Source: Vibrio coralliirubri
Lineage (GTDB): Bacteria > Pseudomonadota > Gammaproteobacteria > Enterobacterales > Vibrionaceae
DNA length: 64,000 bases
Direction: 5' to 3'
Assembly: GCF_024347375.1 (NCBI RefSeq)
Contig: NZ_AP025471.1
Location: 124,001 to 188,000 of the forward strand
Shown here: in pieces, positions 26,378 through 35,603 of the stretch
Layout: every line of letters begins with the position of its first letter
Numbering within the stretch: position 1 is the first letter of the stretch
Notes under the pieces: generated by a model
The model's input: only the letters and a program-made list of their open reading frames with translations
Databases searched by the model: none
What the model was told of the DNA's origin: nothing
Translations under genes and position numbers: made by a program

Positions 26378-27601
26378 TTAACCAGCAGCAACCTGCATGA
26401 TGAGACCACAGATGTAAGCGCCGTATGTACCGAGAGCGTAACCCAATACCGCCATTAGGATACCTACTGGTGCCAATGCTGGGTGGAATGCAGCCGCGAC
26501 GATAGGTGCCGATGCAGCGCCGCCTACGTTAGCTTGGCTACCTACAGCCATGAAGAACAATGGTGCACGAATTAGCTTCGCCATTACAATCATCAGAAGG
26601 GCATGAATAGTTAACCATGTAATACCAATGAAGAAGTAACCTGGGTTGTCTAAGATAGCTGTCACATCCATTTGCATACCGATAGTTGCAACTAGGATGT
26701 AGATGAACGCTGAACCGACTTTAGACGCGCCGCTGTGCTCAAGGCTGCGTGTAGATTTGAAGCATGAAGCGACCAGCGCGAACGTTGTCACCATTACGAT
26801 CAGCCAGAAGAAGCCAGATGTCAGGCTGTATTTCGCAAGTTCCGGCGCATTGGTTGAGATCCATGGTGCAATCATGTCACTGAATAAGTGAGCCAAACCT
26901 GTTAAACCGAAGGCAATTGCCGTGATCTTCATGAGGTCGGTTGTGGTTGTTGGGCGCGCGTTCTCTTCTTGGTATTTAGATACCGTCTCTTTTAGCTCTT
27001 CAATAGATGAAGTATCCGCTTTTAACCATGCATCAATCTTCTTCTGACGACCTGCCATGATAAGTAACACGGCCATCCAAATGTTCGCACAGATAACATC
27101 AACCGTAATCATTGCAGAGAAGAGTTGATCATCAACCTCGAACACTTCTTTCATTGCTGCTTGGTTCGCACCGCCGCCGATCCAAGAACCAGCTACAGTC
27201 GTAAGGCCACGCCATACATCGCCAGATACGAGGTCAGGGTTAACTTGGTCGATAATTAAAATCGCCAAAGGGCCACCAATGATGATGCCGACAGTACCCG
27301 TTAGGAACATGATGACGGCTTTTGAGCCAAGGCCGAAGATTTTGCGTAAGTCAGCTGAGATGATCAGTAGAACGAGTGCGCTTGGTAATAGGTAACGACT
27401 TGCAACAAAGTACAGCTTTGAGTTTGATGCGTCGATGATGCCTAGGCTGTTCAATAGAGAAGGAACAAAGTAACAGAGCAATAGACCCGGAACGAACGAG
27501 TAGAATTTTTTCAGTGCGCTATTTTGGCTACTTTCCGTGATAAAAACACCGCCAAGAATAACAGCTAACATGCCCATTATTACAGCATCATTAGTAATCA
27601 T
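26378..27601 (-). CDS. DUF819-family membrane transporter-like protein
   Basis: A 407-residue integral membrane protein with about eleven helices. TVAGSWIGGGANQAAMKEVF (about 136-155) and the late helix SQANVGGAASAPIVAAAFHP are conserved features of DUF819 (YjcL-like) proteins, related in fold to glutamate and keto-acid symporters. The transported compound is not known. A palindrome upstream (27675-27691) may be an operator. Confidence 0.8.
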   Translation of the reverse strand: MITNDAVIMGMLAVILGGVFITESSQNSALKKFYSFVPGLLLCYFVPSLLNSLGIIDASNSKLYFVASRYLLPSALVLLIISADLRKIFGLGSKAVIMFLTGTVGIIIGGPLAILIIDQVNPDLVSGDVWRGLTTVAGSWIGGGANQAAMKEVFEVDDQLFSAMITVDVICANIWMAVLLIMAGRQKKIDAWLKADTSSIEELKETVSKYQEENARPTTTTDLMKITAIAFGLTGLAHLFSDMIAPWISTNAPELAKYSLTSGFFWLIVMVTTFALVASCFKSTRSLEHSGASKVGSAFIYILVATIGMQMDVTAILDNPGYFFIGITWLTIHALLMIVMAKLIRAPLFFMAVGSQANVGGAASAPIVAAAFHPALAPVGILMAVLGYALGTYGAYICGLIMQVAAG

Positions 27602-27674
27602 TATTATATCTCCTTTAAGGTGAGCGCAAAGGTCTCACTTTTTGAATTGCAGGACTATACCGACAACCGTCATT

Positions 27675-27691
27675 CGTTACAAATTGTAACG
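27675..27691. promoter_or_regulatory. palindromic operator candidate upstream of the DUF819 gene
   Basis: CGTTACAAATTGTAACG is a perfect 17-bp palindrome 74 bp before the start codon. The inner TTACA...TGTAA recalls several regulators, none of which can be named from sequence alone. Confidence 0.4.
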
Positions 27692-28069
27692 ATAGACATA
27701 TTTTGAAATGTTTATGTTAATTTTGATGGTTTGAATTTGTGAATGTCGTGCGTTATTTATTTGATTGGTGAATGGGTTTGTTGGGGCTTTTGCGGCGTAT
27801 TTCGATATATGCAATGTAATTCAAGCCTTAGCGAGTGGTCGCTATGAATTGGGTGGGTGCTTGAATGGCAGGAATGAGTGCATATACAGCCATGTTTATG
27901 GTGTGGTTTATGCAGGGTTGGAATGTTTCAATAATGTAAAAATTGAATCCACTTTTGCTATGTAGTCAGAAATTAAAAATTTTAGCTAGATCACACAAAT
28001 CTCTCGGATTACGAGTTTCAGCACCTGATACTTATGCTCATTTGACGTTTTGTAGGGGGTAAATGAAAG
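27692..28069. other. non-coding gap
   Basis: About 380 bp between the DUF819 gene and the Kef locus. A 66-codon plus-strand frame (27765-27965) has no family resemblance and is probably chance. Confidence 0.5.
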
Positions 28070-28097
28070 AAAAAGCGGCTTAAATAGCCGCTTTTGA
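28070..28097. terminator. terminator of the Kef locus
   Basis: AAAAGCGGCT and AGCCGCTTTT form a perfect stem around TAAAT. On the minus strand it is followed by TTTCTTTC, ending the kefG-kefB transcript. Confidence 0.8.
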
Positions 28098-28141
28098 TGG
28101 TTGAATTGCATGGTTATCTAGAGCTGAAGTCTAGATGCTGC

Positions 28142-30067
28142 TTAAGACTCTTCTTCCTCAAAGCCATCTGCATAGCCTTTCGGTGGCGGTGTCCAACCTC
28201 GTTCAGATCGAGAGTGCTTGTCTGAACGGTCTTTTTTCATATCTTCTTTCATTGCTTCTTCAAGGTGAATGAAGATTTGTCGGTAGTTGTTGTCGTAGCG
28301 CGGGTTCTCTTCCGCTTCAGACCAAGCTTGGTAGAGCTTTTCAGACTTACGGCTTTCAACACGTTGATACGTCGATTTCTGTTGTTCAACGAAGAATGGG
28401 TGATGACCCAAAGAACGCAAGGCTTCTGCCCCCATTTCAAGAGCAGAATGGTAGGTCTCTGATTCCACAAAGTCTGCACCTGCTTCTCGTAAGCGATAAC
28501 TATGACCTCGGTCGAATGCGCGGGCTAAGATTTTCACTTTAGGGTATGTGTGCTTAACGTACTTCACTAACTCAACACTTGAGTCTTGGTTATCGATTGC
28601 TACTACTAGCATTGCGGCTTCTTCGATTCCGGCGGTATGCAATAAGTCGTGACGAGTCGCATCACCAAAGTAAGATTTGATATTGATAGAGCGCAGTAAG
28701 TCTACTTGGTTCGCTTGGTGATCCAGAACCACCGTATTGACATCGTTCGACACCAACAAGCGGTTAACGATTTGACCGAATCGACCAATGCCCGCAATGA
28801 TAACGGTGCCTTTTTCTTCGATAGTATCTTCTTCTCGGTCGTTAGATTTTTGTTCGTAACGAGGAAGAATCACTTTATCAAATAGAATGAACAGCCCTGG
28901 CGTTAGGAACATTGAAAGTGCCACAACCAGCGACAATGTTTGGACGATGTCAGCAGGTAATACGTGGTTTTGAGCTGAGAAGCTTAGTAGTACGAAACCA
29001 AACTCACCGGCTTGCGCCAAGCTCAATGTAAACAGCCAACGGTCACTGTTTTTGATTTTGAAGATCAATGCCAACGTAAATAGCACTAAGGCTTTAAGAA
29101 GCATAACGCCAAGAGTTAGGCCAATGATCAAACCAAAGTCGTTGAATAGAACATCAAAGTTGATGCCTGCACCTACGGTGATGAAGAACAAGCCAAGCAG
29201 TAGCCCTTTAAACGGGTCGATATTAGACTCAAGCTCGTGGCGGAATTCACTGTTCGCCAATACCACACCCGCAAGGAAGGTACCTAAAGCGGGGGATAGG
29301 CCGACTAGGCTCATCAGTGCAGCAATACCAATCACCAACATCAGTGCGGTTGCAGTAAAGATTTCACGCAGACCTGAGCTTGCCACGAAGCGGAACAGTG
29401 GACGACTCAAGAAGTGTCCGCCGACCACAACAATCGCAATAGATGCTGTGATCACAAGGCCATAAGCCCAACCGGGTAGGCCAGCAACAAGGCTTAACTC
29501 TTCATGATGATCAGAAGCCGAAGCGACCGCGCTTTGTGCAGCTTCGATTAATTCTGGCAAGGCTAATAGAGGGATAAATGCCAACATAGGGATGACGGCA
29601 ATATCTTGGAACAGTAGGACTGAGAAAGCGTTCTTTCCGCCTTCTGTTTTGGATAGCCCTTTTTCGTTAAAGGTTTGGAGAACAATCGCGGTAGATGACA
29701 GTGCGAAGATCAAACCGATAGTCAGCGCAATGGTCCAAGGCTGCCCAAAGAACAGGGCGATACCCATTACAATCGCGGTCGTGCCACCAACTTGCAGGCC
29801 ACCCAGCCCCATAAGTCGGTTTCTCATTGCCCAAAGCATCTTAGGTTCAAGTTCAAGACCGACCAAGAACAGCATCATAACCACACCAAACTCGGCAAAG
29901 TGTTGAATGGTTGTGGTCTCTTCACCCACTAGACCAATGATTGGGCCAATCACAACACCAGCAATGAGGTAACCCAACACAGAACCAAGGCCAAGTCTTT
30001 TGGCAATAGGCACGGCAATAACTGCTGCGACTAAGTAGATAAACGCTTGTAGAAAATATCCCGTCAT
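28142..30067 (-). CDS. kefB: KefB-type glutathione-gated K+/H+ antiporter
   Basis: A 641-residue CPA2 antiporter. About twelve helices cover residues 1-380 (GSVLGYLIAGVVIGPIIGLV, FLVGLELEPKMLWAMRNRLM, ALGTFLAGVVLANSEFRHEL). An RCK/TrkA-N domain begins near 415 with VIIAGIGRFGQIVNRLL. In E. coli Kef systems export potassium when electrophiles conjugate glutathione. The start codon overlaps the stop of the ancillary flavodoxin-like gene (TAATG), as expected for a Kef pair. The C-terminal 100 residues are charged. Confidence 0.85.
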   Translation of the reverse strand: MTGYFLQAFIYLVAAVIAVPIAKRLGLGSVLGYLIAGVVIGPIIGLVGEETTTIQHFAEFGVVMMLFLVGLELEPKMLWAMRNRLMGLGGLQVGGTTAIVMGIALFFGQPWTIALTIGLIFALSSTAIVLQTFNEKGLSKTEGGKNAFSVLLFQDIAVIPMLAFIPLLALPELIEAAQSAVASASDHHEELSLVAGLPGWAYGLVITASIAIVVVGGHFLSRPLFRFVASSGLREIFTATALMLVIGIAALMSLVGLSPALGTFLAGVVLANSEFRHELESNIDPFKGLLLGLFFITVGAGINFDVLFNDFGLIIGLTLGVMLLKALVLFTLALIFKIKNSDRWLFTLSLAQAGEFGFVLLSFSAQNHVLPADIVQTLSLVVALSMFLTPGLFILFDKVILPRYEQKSNDREEDTIEEKGTVIIAGIGRFGQIVNRLLVSNDVNTVVLDHQANQVDLLRSINIKSYFGDATRHDLLHTAGIEEAAMLVVAIDNQDSSVELVKYVKHTYPKVKILARAFDRGHSYRLREAGADFVESETYHSALEMGAEALRSLGHHPFFVEQQKSTYQRVESRKSEKLYQAWSEAEENPRYDNNYRQIFIHLEEAMKEDMKKDRSDKHSRSERGWTPPPKGYADGFEEEES

Positions 30068-30684
30068 TATTTAACCTCTGCCATTAGTTCTTCTACGTAG
30101 TGGTTGAGTTTTTCTGCTTTGCTGGCTTTCTTGATATTGATCTTGCCAGCAACTAACGCCTCTAACAGCACTTTATAGCTATCGACATGCTCTTGAATGC
30201 GGTTTTCTTCCAACGCGGTACGCGAGCCAAATAACGCAAAGGGTGCAAGATAGTTCATCCCACATAGAGAAGCGGTTTGTTCGATTGGATGAAGCAGTTC
30301 TCGAATAGTGAAATGGTTGTAGCCATCGCTTTGGTAGGCATCTTTTTTACCACCTGCAGTGATGCTACATAACAAGTTTTTGCCCTGTAGTTCATTACCA
30401 TCGGCGCCGTAGGCGAAGCCGTATTCAAGAACAAGGTCTTGCCATTCTTTAAGAATTGCCGGTGTTGAGTACCAATACAAAGGGAACTGAAAAATGATGA
30501 TGTCATGGTCTAACAGGCGTTTCTGTTCACGGTCGATGTTGATTTTAAATGTCGGATACTCGGCATAGAGATCGACACAGGTAACACCGTCAACGCGTTT
30601 GGCTTGTTCAAATAAGGGTTTGTTTGCTTCAGAACGATGTTGAGAAGGGTGAGCGAATAGCACCAAGACTCGATTTTTCGACAT
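30067..30684 (-). CDS. KefG/KefF-type ancillary quinone oxidoreductase
   Basis: A 205-residue flavodoxin-fold NAD(P)H oxidoreductase. It starts MSKNRVLVLFAHPSQHRSEA and has QFPLYWYSTPAILKEWQDLV (about 79-98), the FMN/quinone-binding signature of the KefF/KefG family. These proteins bind the antiporter's cytoplasmic domain and are needed for full activity. I place the start at 30684, after GAGGGCTAT, rather than at an upstream in-frame ATG at 30738. It is translationally coupled to kefB. Confidence 0.82.
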   Translation of the reverse strand: MSKNRVLVLFAHPSQHRSEANKPLFEQAKRVDGVTCVDLYAEYPTFKINIDREQKRLLDHDIIIFQFPLYWYSTPAILKEWQDLVLEYGFAYGADGNELQGKNLLCSITAGGKKDAYQSDGYNHFTIRELLHPIEQTASLCGMNYLAPFALFGSRTALEENRIQEHVDSYKVLLEALVAGKINIKKASKAEKLNHYVEELMAEVK

Positions 30685-30988
30685 ATAGCCCTCTTTGTCC
30701 ATTAACGAATAATATTTATTGGAATTATAGTTATACAATAATAGAAGAATGGTTGAACAACAACGAATTAGCCCATACTTATTTGTTTAGATACGTGTGC
30801 TTTTCTGCGTTTAATTATATAGGACACCAGTCATTTTGTGTCTTTTAGGCGCAAGTAGCCGATGACTGAGTAAAACTAATTATTCACGAATAGTAAAAGC
30901 GAATATGGGCATTTTATGTCACCGTTGGTGGGTAACGTAAATAATCCAATAACCCTACATAGAACGATAATGAATAAAGGAAAAAACT

Positions 30989-32065
30989 ATGAGCATGGAC
31001 TTGCGTCAACAATGTGATTTGTTGCTTTCTGGTCATCTAGAACCGACACCAGCACAAACATTCGCTCAGATGGCTGAATGGTGTGAAACACACAATGTGA
31101 GCCATGATAGCTACGGTGATGGCGAATTTATCGAGAGCTTTGAAAACAAGGTCGCAGAGCTGCTTGGTTATGAAGCTGCCGTGTTTGTTATTACAGGTAC
31201 TATGAACCAACCCACAGCATTAGAAATTGCGTGCCAAGAGAAAAGAAACCCGGTAGTAGCGATGCATGAGTCGAGTCATATCATTCGCCATGAACGCCAA
31301 GGGTATCAGCTCCAAAATCGTTTCAACGTGCTTCCAGTCGGCAACGTGTTTCGCACTTGGAATGTTGATGACTTAAAGGCGTGGCCTGATGAGATCGCAG
31401 CCGCTCTGTATGAGTTGCCGATGCGCGAAATTGGCGGCCAATTACCAGAATGGGAAGAGCTTGAAGTTATCAAGCAATACTGCAAAGAACAATCGATTCA
31501 TCTTCATATGGATGGTGCACGTTTGTGGGAGTGCGGCGCGTATTACCAGAAGCCATACAGCGAGATTGCTCAGGGCTTCGATAGTGCTTATGTTTCGCTG
31601 TATAAAGGTCTCAATGGCCTTGGTGGTTCGTTATTGTTGGGCGATAAAGCCTTTGTCGCGAAAGCATCGGCGTGGATGAAGCGCCAAGGTGGCAATGTTT
31701 ATCACCGAACGCCTTATGTGGTTTCAGCAGCAATGCAGTTTGATGAGCGATTAGAACTGATGCCTGCTTTATACGAACGCACCAAACAGGTTTATCAAAT
31801 ACTACAAGATTACCCTCAGTTCACGGTTAACCCGCAGCAACCGCAGGTCAACATGCTTCACCTCTATTTACCTGTGAGCTACGAAGACGGCATTATCGTG
31901 AGAGATAACATCGCGAAGAAACACAAGGTTTGGATAGGAAACCCAGCGATCAGCGAACTGCCAAACCAATGTAAAATTGAATGGTATGTAGGTGATAACT
32001 TGCTGAATCTGCCTGATCATGAGCTGATCGACATTCTTGATTTTATTAACGAAGAGCTGATTTGA
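30989..32065 (+). CDS. threonine aldolase/beta-eliminating-lyase-family PLP enzyme
   Basis: A 358-residue fold-type I PLP enzyme. HMDGARLW (173-180) holds the aspartate that pairs with the cofactor nitrogen; SLYKGLNG places the Schiff-base lysine at K206. These features match low-specificity L-threonine aldolases, which split threonine to glycine and acetaldehyde, but side activities such as tryptophanase-like elimination occur in the family. AAAGGAAAAAAC precedes the ATG. It is monocistronic. The 3' end of the gene is part of a short tandem repeat. Confidence 0.75.
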   Translation: MSMDLRQQCDLLLSGHLEPTPAQTFAQMAEWCETHNVSHDSYGDGEFIESFENKVAELLGYEAAVFVITGTMNQPTALEIACQEKRNPVVAMHESSHIIRHERQGYQLQNRFNVLPVGNVFRTWNVDDLKAWPDEIAAALYELPMREIGGQLPEWEELEVIKQYCKEQSIHLHMDGARLWECGAYYQKPYSEIAQGFDSAYVSLYKGLNGLGGSLLLGDKAFVAKASAWMKRQGGNVYHRTPYVVSAAMQFDERLELMPALYERTKQVYQILQDYPQFTVNPQQPQVNMLHLYLPVSYEDGIIVRDNIAKKHKVWIGNPAISELPNQCKIEWYVGDNLLNLPDHELIDILDFINEELI

Positions 32066-32111
32066 TTAACTAAGAGTTAATTTGATTGCGGAAGAGTTGA
32101 GTTGATTACAG
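32052..32111 (+). repeat. three tandem 20-bp repeats at the end of the aldolase gene
   Basis: Units AAGAGCTGATTTGATTAACT, AAGAGTTAATTTGATTGCGG and AAGAGTTGAGTTGATTACAG follow each other directly, the first covering the gene's last codons and stop. A fourth begins AAGAATGG. Confidence 0.75.
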
Positions 32112-32128
32112 AAGAATGGACCTAATGG

Positions 32129-32162
32129 AAATGGATACAGGAAATCGGTCCGGTATCCATTT
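32129..32162 (+). terminator. hairpin after the aldolase gene
   Basis: AAATGGATAC and GTATCCATTT pair perfectly around a 14-base loop; weak T run. Probably the end of the aldolase transcript. Confidence 0.5.
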
Positions 32163-32186
32163 ATGCAGCTAGGATGACAGGCTCTG

Positions 32187-32312
32187 TTACATATACTGGT
32201 TGATGTACACATCGACTAAGAACATGAACACTGGAACCGTGCTGAGAAGTCCGAAGAAGACGATTGGCACCCAGTTTTTGATTTTCTTTTTAGGTTGCTC
32301 AGTGTTATTCAT
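32187..32312 (-). CDS. 41-residue single-helix membrane protein
   Basis: A short frame from ATG 32312 to TAA 32187. It encodes a basic, charged start (MNNTEQPKKKIKNW) then one transmembrane helix (VPIVFFGLLSTVPVFMFLV) and ends VYINQYM. AAGG lies upstream at suitable distance. The arrangement is that of a genuine small membrane protein; its role is unknown. Confidence 0.6.
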   Translation of the reverse strand: MNNTEQPKKKIKNWVPIVFFGLLSTVPVFMFLVDVYINQYM

Positions 32313-32559
32313 AAATTCGGCCTTAAATTCGTTGTTGAGTCTGTTTAGCTTTTTGGTACTAAAAATCTAAGTGTATGGTATCAAATAAATGGGTTTAGCC
32401 CTATGTAGATTTAGAGAACCGTGGTGTATATCAATCACATAAAATGTAAGTGATTCATAAACGGTTCATAAAGGTTCAACAATAATGAACCTATTAGAAC
32501 AAGCATTGCCTTACTCGGCATATCAAATAAACAGCATTCAAAGATTTGGAGAATACAGA

Positions 32560-32994
32560 ATGAAAACAATAGGAAACATCATTTGGTTTCTGTTCGGTGG
32601 CGTATTTATGGGACTAGCTTGGTGGTTCTTCGGACTGCTCGCATTCCTAACCATCGTTGGTATTCCATGGGGTAGAGCGTGTTTCGTTATGGGTAACTTC
32701 TCATTCTTCCCATTTGGTCAGGAAGCGATTTCGCGTGACGAACTAACCAATGAAATGGACATCGGCACGAGCTCGCTAGGTGTGATTGGTAACGTTATTT
32801 GGTTCTTATTTGCGGGGATCTGGCTTGCGATTGGTCACATTATGTCAGCTGTGGCGTGTTTCATTACTATCATCGGTATTCCGTTCGCGATTCAACACCT
32901 TAAGCTAGCGGTTATCTCACTGGCGCCAATCGGTAAGACGGTTGTCGATAAACGTGAAGCAGAAGCGGCGCGAGTAAGAAATTACAAAGGTTAA
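32560..32994 (+). CDS. yccF: YccF-domain inner membrane protein
   Basis: A 144-residue protein made of two YccF repeats: IGNIIWFLFGGVFMGLAWWF with LTIVGIPWGRACF, then IGNVIWFLFAGIWLAIGHIM with ITIIGIPFAIQHLKLA. Four hydrophobic segments are visible. The start at 32560 follows GGAGA; an upstream frame from 32485 adds 25 residues without family resemblance. Function is unknown for the family. A terminator follows. Confidence 0.85.
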   Translation: MKTIGNIIWFLFGGVFMGLAWWFFGLLAFLTIVGIPWGRACFVMGNFSFFPFGQEAISRDELTNEMDIGTSSLGVIGNVIWFLFAGIWLAIGHIMSAVACFITIIGIPFAIQHLKLAVISLAPIGKTVVDKREAEAARVRNYKG

Positions 32995-33021
32995 GATTAC
33001 ACTTTCAGCCGGATTGAACTG

Positions 33022-33050
33022 AAAAGCACATCGCATGATGTGCTTTTTTT
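33022..33050 (+). terminator. rho-independent terminator after yccF
   Basis: AAAGCACATC pairs with GATGTGCTTT around GCAT and is followed by a seven-T run. Confidence 0.88.
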
Positions 33051-33124
33051 GTGCCTCTGTTCTTATCTCTCGATGCTCATATCCTAAACACTAACTATGC
33101 GTTGTTGAGCTAGATATTATTGAG

Positions 33125-34048
33125 CTAGACATTATTGAATAGGACTTCAAGCCGCAGAGTGATGTTGGCTTCTTCGGTGTGTTTCTCATGGGGTTCTCGT
33201 TCCCATTGATAACGAGGGATGAGTTCGTAGAACAGCCACTCTTTCCATACGTTTTGTCGGTAGGTAACCGAAACCTGAGCGTATTCGTAATGATTATGAG
33301 GCTCATCCGTAGCATTAATCGTGGCGCTATATTGGAGTGCTTGGTCTTGAGCAAGATAATGATACAAGGTTAATCCTGTACCATAGTTCCAACCTTTAAG
33401 ATCGTCGTTATATCCAGCAAAGCTTGACCATCGAGCCAAGAAATCATCACTCAAAGAAAGATCAAAATCGATGTCAGTGATTTCGCCAGTCTCTTGTTTT
33501 TCTTGATATACCCGTTGGGTAAGCCTGAATACCGCATCGGTGGTGAGAGGGTAGGTAAAACGGTAGCGAGCTTCGATACGCGGTCGCAACGTCGCCTTAA
33601 TATTGAAGCTGCTATAACCCTTAGCATAAGCGTCGTAACGCAGGCCTAACGCACTTTCCAATTCATCGGAATCATTCGGAAAAAAATCCAAGAACTCTTC
33701 ATCGCTGACTGATTCGTAGATCAACTTTAGGCGTTTACTGACAAAGGGAAGGTGAAGACGCGCATTGAGCTTGGTCGAGTAGTCTAGCTCCCCACCTTCA
33801 GAATAAATAAAATCGTTATACCAACGTACAGATGTGCCAGCTCTGGCATCTTCAGTTATTCGGTCATCGACAAAGAAGCTATCGAACCAGAGTGCGGGTT
33901 GGCAAAACTTACTGTTCAGGAAATGGTAAGCCTTTTCGACAGGGGCGTCTTCTAACGGCTGACTGTGACACTCATTTTGTTCCTCTGCCTGAACGGAGTA
34001 TGAAATGAGTGACGCCAATAATGAGGTGCTAGCTATCCTACGACTCAA
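33125..34048 (-). CDS. probable outer-membrane beta-barrel protein
   Basis: A 307-residue exported protein of unknown function, TTG start. The signal peptide ends near residue 21 (SYSVQA). A cysteine pair (C27, C49) near the mature N-terminus could form a disulfide. The rest alternates aromatic and polar residues in strand-like blocks (KATLRPRIEARYRFTYPL, LQYSATINATDEPHNHYEYA), as in outer-membrane barrels. The C-terminus LEVLFNNV lacks the usual terminal phenylalanine, so the barrel call is an inference. Confidence 0.55.
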   Translation of the reverse strand: MSRRIASTSLLASLISYSVQAEEQNECHSQPLEDAPVEKAYHFLNSKFCQPALWFDSFFVDDRITEDARAGTSVRWYNDFIYSEGGELDYSTKLNARLHLPFVSKRLKLIYESVSDEEFLDFFPNDSDELESALGLRYDAYAKGYSSFNIKATLRPRIEARYRFTYPLTTDAVFRLTQRVYQEKQETGEITDIDFDLSLSDDFLARWSSFAGYNDDLKGWNYGTGLTLYHYLAQDQALQYSATINATDEPHNHYEYAQVSVTYRQNVWKEWLFYELIPRYQWEREPHEKHTEEANITLRLEVLFNNV

Positions 34049-34162
34049 TGGAACCTGTTTGTTATTCTATATATCAATAGTTTGACTATAACCAAGCGAT
34101 TGCAACAATGCGACTTTTTAGTGATTAGATAGGAGGCAAAGATTTGAAGGGGACAGGACAGA

Positions 34163-34200
34163 TAAAAGAAAACGGACTCAGAAGGTGAGCCCGTTTGTTT
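34163..34200 (-). terminator. terminator of the alcohol dehydrogenase gene
   Basis: On the minus strand AAACGGGCTCA pairs with TGAGTCCGTTT (one G-T pair) around CCTTC, then TTCTTTT. It lies about 30 bp after the dehydrogenase stop codon. Confidence 0.7.
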
Positions 34201-34228
34201 TAGCTATAAGAAGTGATTTGTATCTAGG

Positions 34229-35029
34229 TTACATTGCCGCTTCGAAGATTGCTGAGATCTCTTCGTGAGTTGCTTGTTTAGGGTTAGTGAAACCACAAGC
34301 ATCTTTCAGTGCGTTGTCAGACAGCGTTGGGATGTCTTCTAGTTTCGCACCAAGTTGCGCGATACCTGTTGGGATGTTCACGTCGTTTGCAAGTTGAACA
34401 ATCGCGTTGATCGCAGCTTCTGCGCCTTGTTCTGCTGTCATGCCTTCAACATTCACACCCATTGCTTTTGCCACATCACGTAGACGCTCTGGGCAAACTT
34501 GCGCGTTGTAGCGTTGAACGTGTGGAAGCAAGATAGCGTTACATACACCGTGTGGAAGGTCGTAGAAACCACCCAGTTGGTGCGCCATTGCGTGAACATA
34601 ACCAAGAGAAGCGTTGTTGAATGCCATACCCGCCATGAACTGTGCATAAGCCATCTGCTCACGAGCTTCAATGTCTTCGCCGTGCGTTACTGCTGTTCTT
34701 AGGTGCGCTTGCACAAGTTCGATTGCTTTAATTGCTACAGCGTCGGTAATTGGCGTTGCTGCGATTGAAACGTAAGCTTCGATTGCGTGCGTTAACGCAT
34801 CCATACCCGTTGCAGCAGTTAATGATGCAGGTTTAGCAAGCATCAACTCAGGATCGTTTACTGAGATAAGTGGTGTTGTGTGCTTATCAACGATAGCCAT
34901 CTTAATGTGACGAGCTTCGTCAGTAATAATGCAGAAACGAGTCATTTCAGATGCCGTACCAGCCGTGGTGTTGATAGCGATCAATGGCATCATTGGCTTT
35001 TCAGATTGGTCTACGCCTTCGTACACCCT
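34229..35029 (-). pseudogene. iron-containing alcohol dehydrogenase, N-terminally truncated
   Basis: About 265 residues of a type III (Fe) alcohol dehydrogenase. The visible part starts within [20 protein letters not shown] and includes [15 protein letters not shown] and [20 protein letters not shown], which carry the metal ligands. Family members are about 380 residues and have an N-terminal NAD-binding domain with GGGSxxD; roughly the first 105 residues are missing. Sequence before the junction (13 codons back to an ATG at 35062) is unrelated. The break marks the left edge of the accessory island. The missing 5' part is not in the window and may lie past base 64000. Confidence 0.8.
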
Positions 35030-35603
35030 TACACTTTTATTGTTTAAATTGGTGTGAGGCATCAGTTACCATAAGGTTTTCTCAACTTTCACACATTTTA
35101 AAGAAAAATCACAAAAAAAGTGAGAATTACAAACTTACGATTCACACCTTTTGGTGCCAACAAGAATAGGTGAGAGTTGGCTCAATGTGAGTTTTTAGGC
35201 TTAAAGAACGCTCAACTTGACTAGAAAGGCGTCTTTTGAATCAATATGATAGACTAGTACGCGTATCGATGGACTAGTCCGGACTCAACCTGTCAGTTTC
35301 TCAGCCCTTCTGACGCTGCCAGTTAGGTCAAACACAATATTGCCCCATTATTGGATAGACCTTTTACCTTATTAAAAGTTATCCATTCTTCTAATGCTGT
35401 TCGTCGTGAATCCCCATGTAGTTTCACGGGTGTCAATTCGACCTAACTATCAGCGTGTTAAGCCATTGTCTTTCATAGCTATAAATACTTATAATGAAAC
35501 TTCTTGCATTTAAATCTATAACTTAAGTTAAAAGTCAGAACTTACGGTTAGTTTTGTTTGCTCATGTATATATCAATAGTTTCACTTTATTGAGGAATTT
35601 AGC
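35030..35603. other. left edge of the accessory island, non-coding
   Basis: No credible gene. It carries two partly matching motifs around GGACTAGTCC (35270-35280) and a delta-type repeat block from 35361. No integrase, tRNA or direct repeat that would define the insertion mechanism was found. Confidence 0.5.
35361..35460 (+). repeat. island repeat, delta block, copy A
   Basis: Contains TTAAAAGTTATCCATTCTTC followed by TAATGCTGTTCGTCGTGAAT, nearly identical to 37279-37318. It ends with TTCGACCTAAC, also shared with that copy (TTCGACCTACC). Confidence 0.7.

Noticed and set aside
27765..27965. 66-codon frame as a gene
   Set aside because: No ribosome site and no protein-like features.
35322..35457. 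GTTAGGTC...GACCTAAC as a classical attC site
   Set aside because: The core sequences face the wrong way for an attC and no folded inner stem was found.
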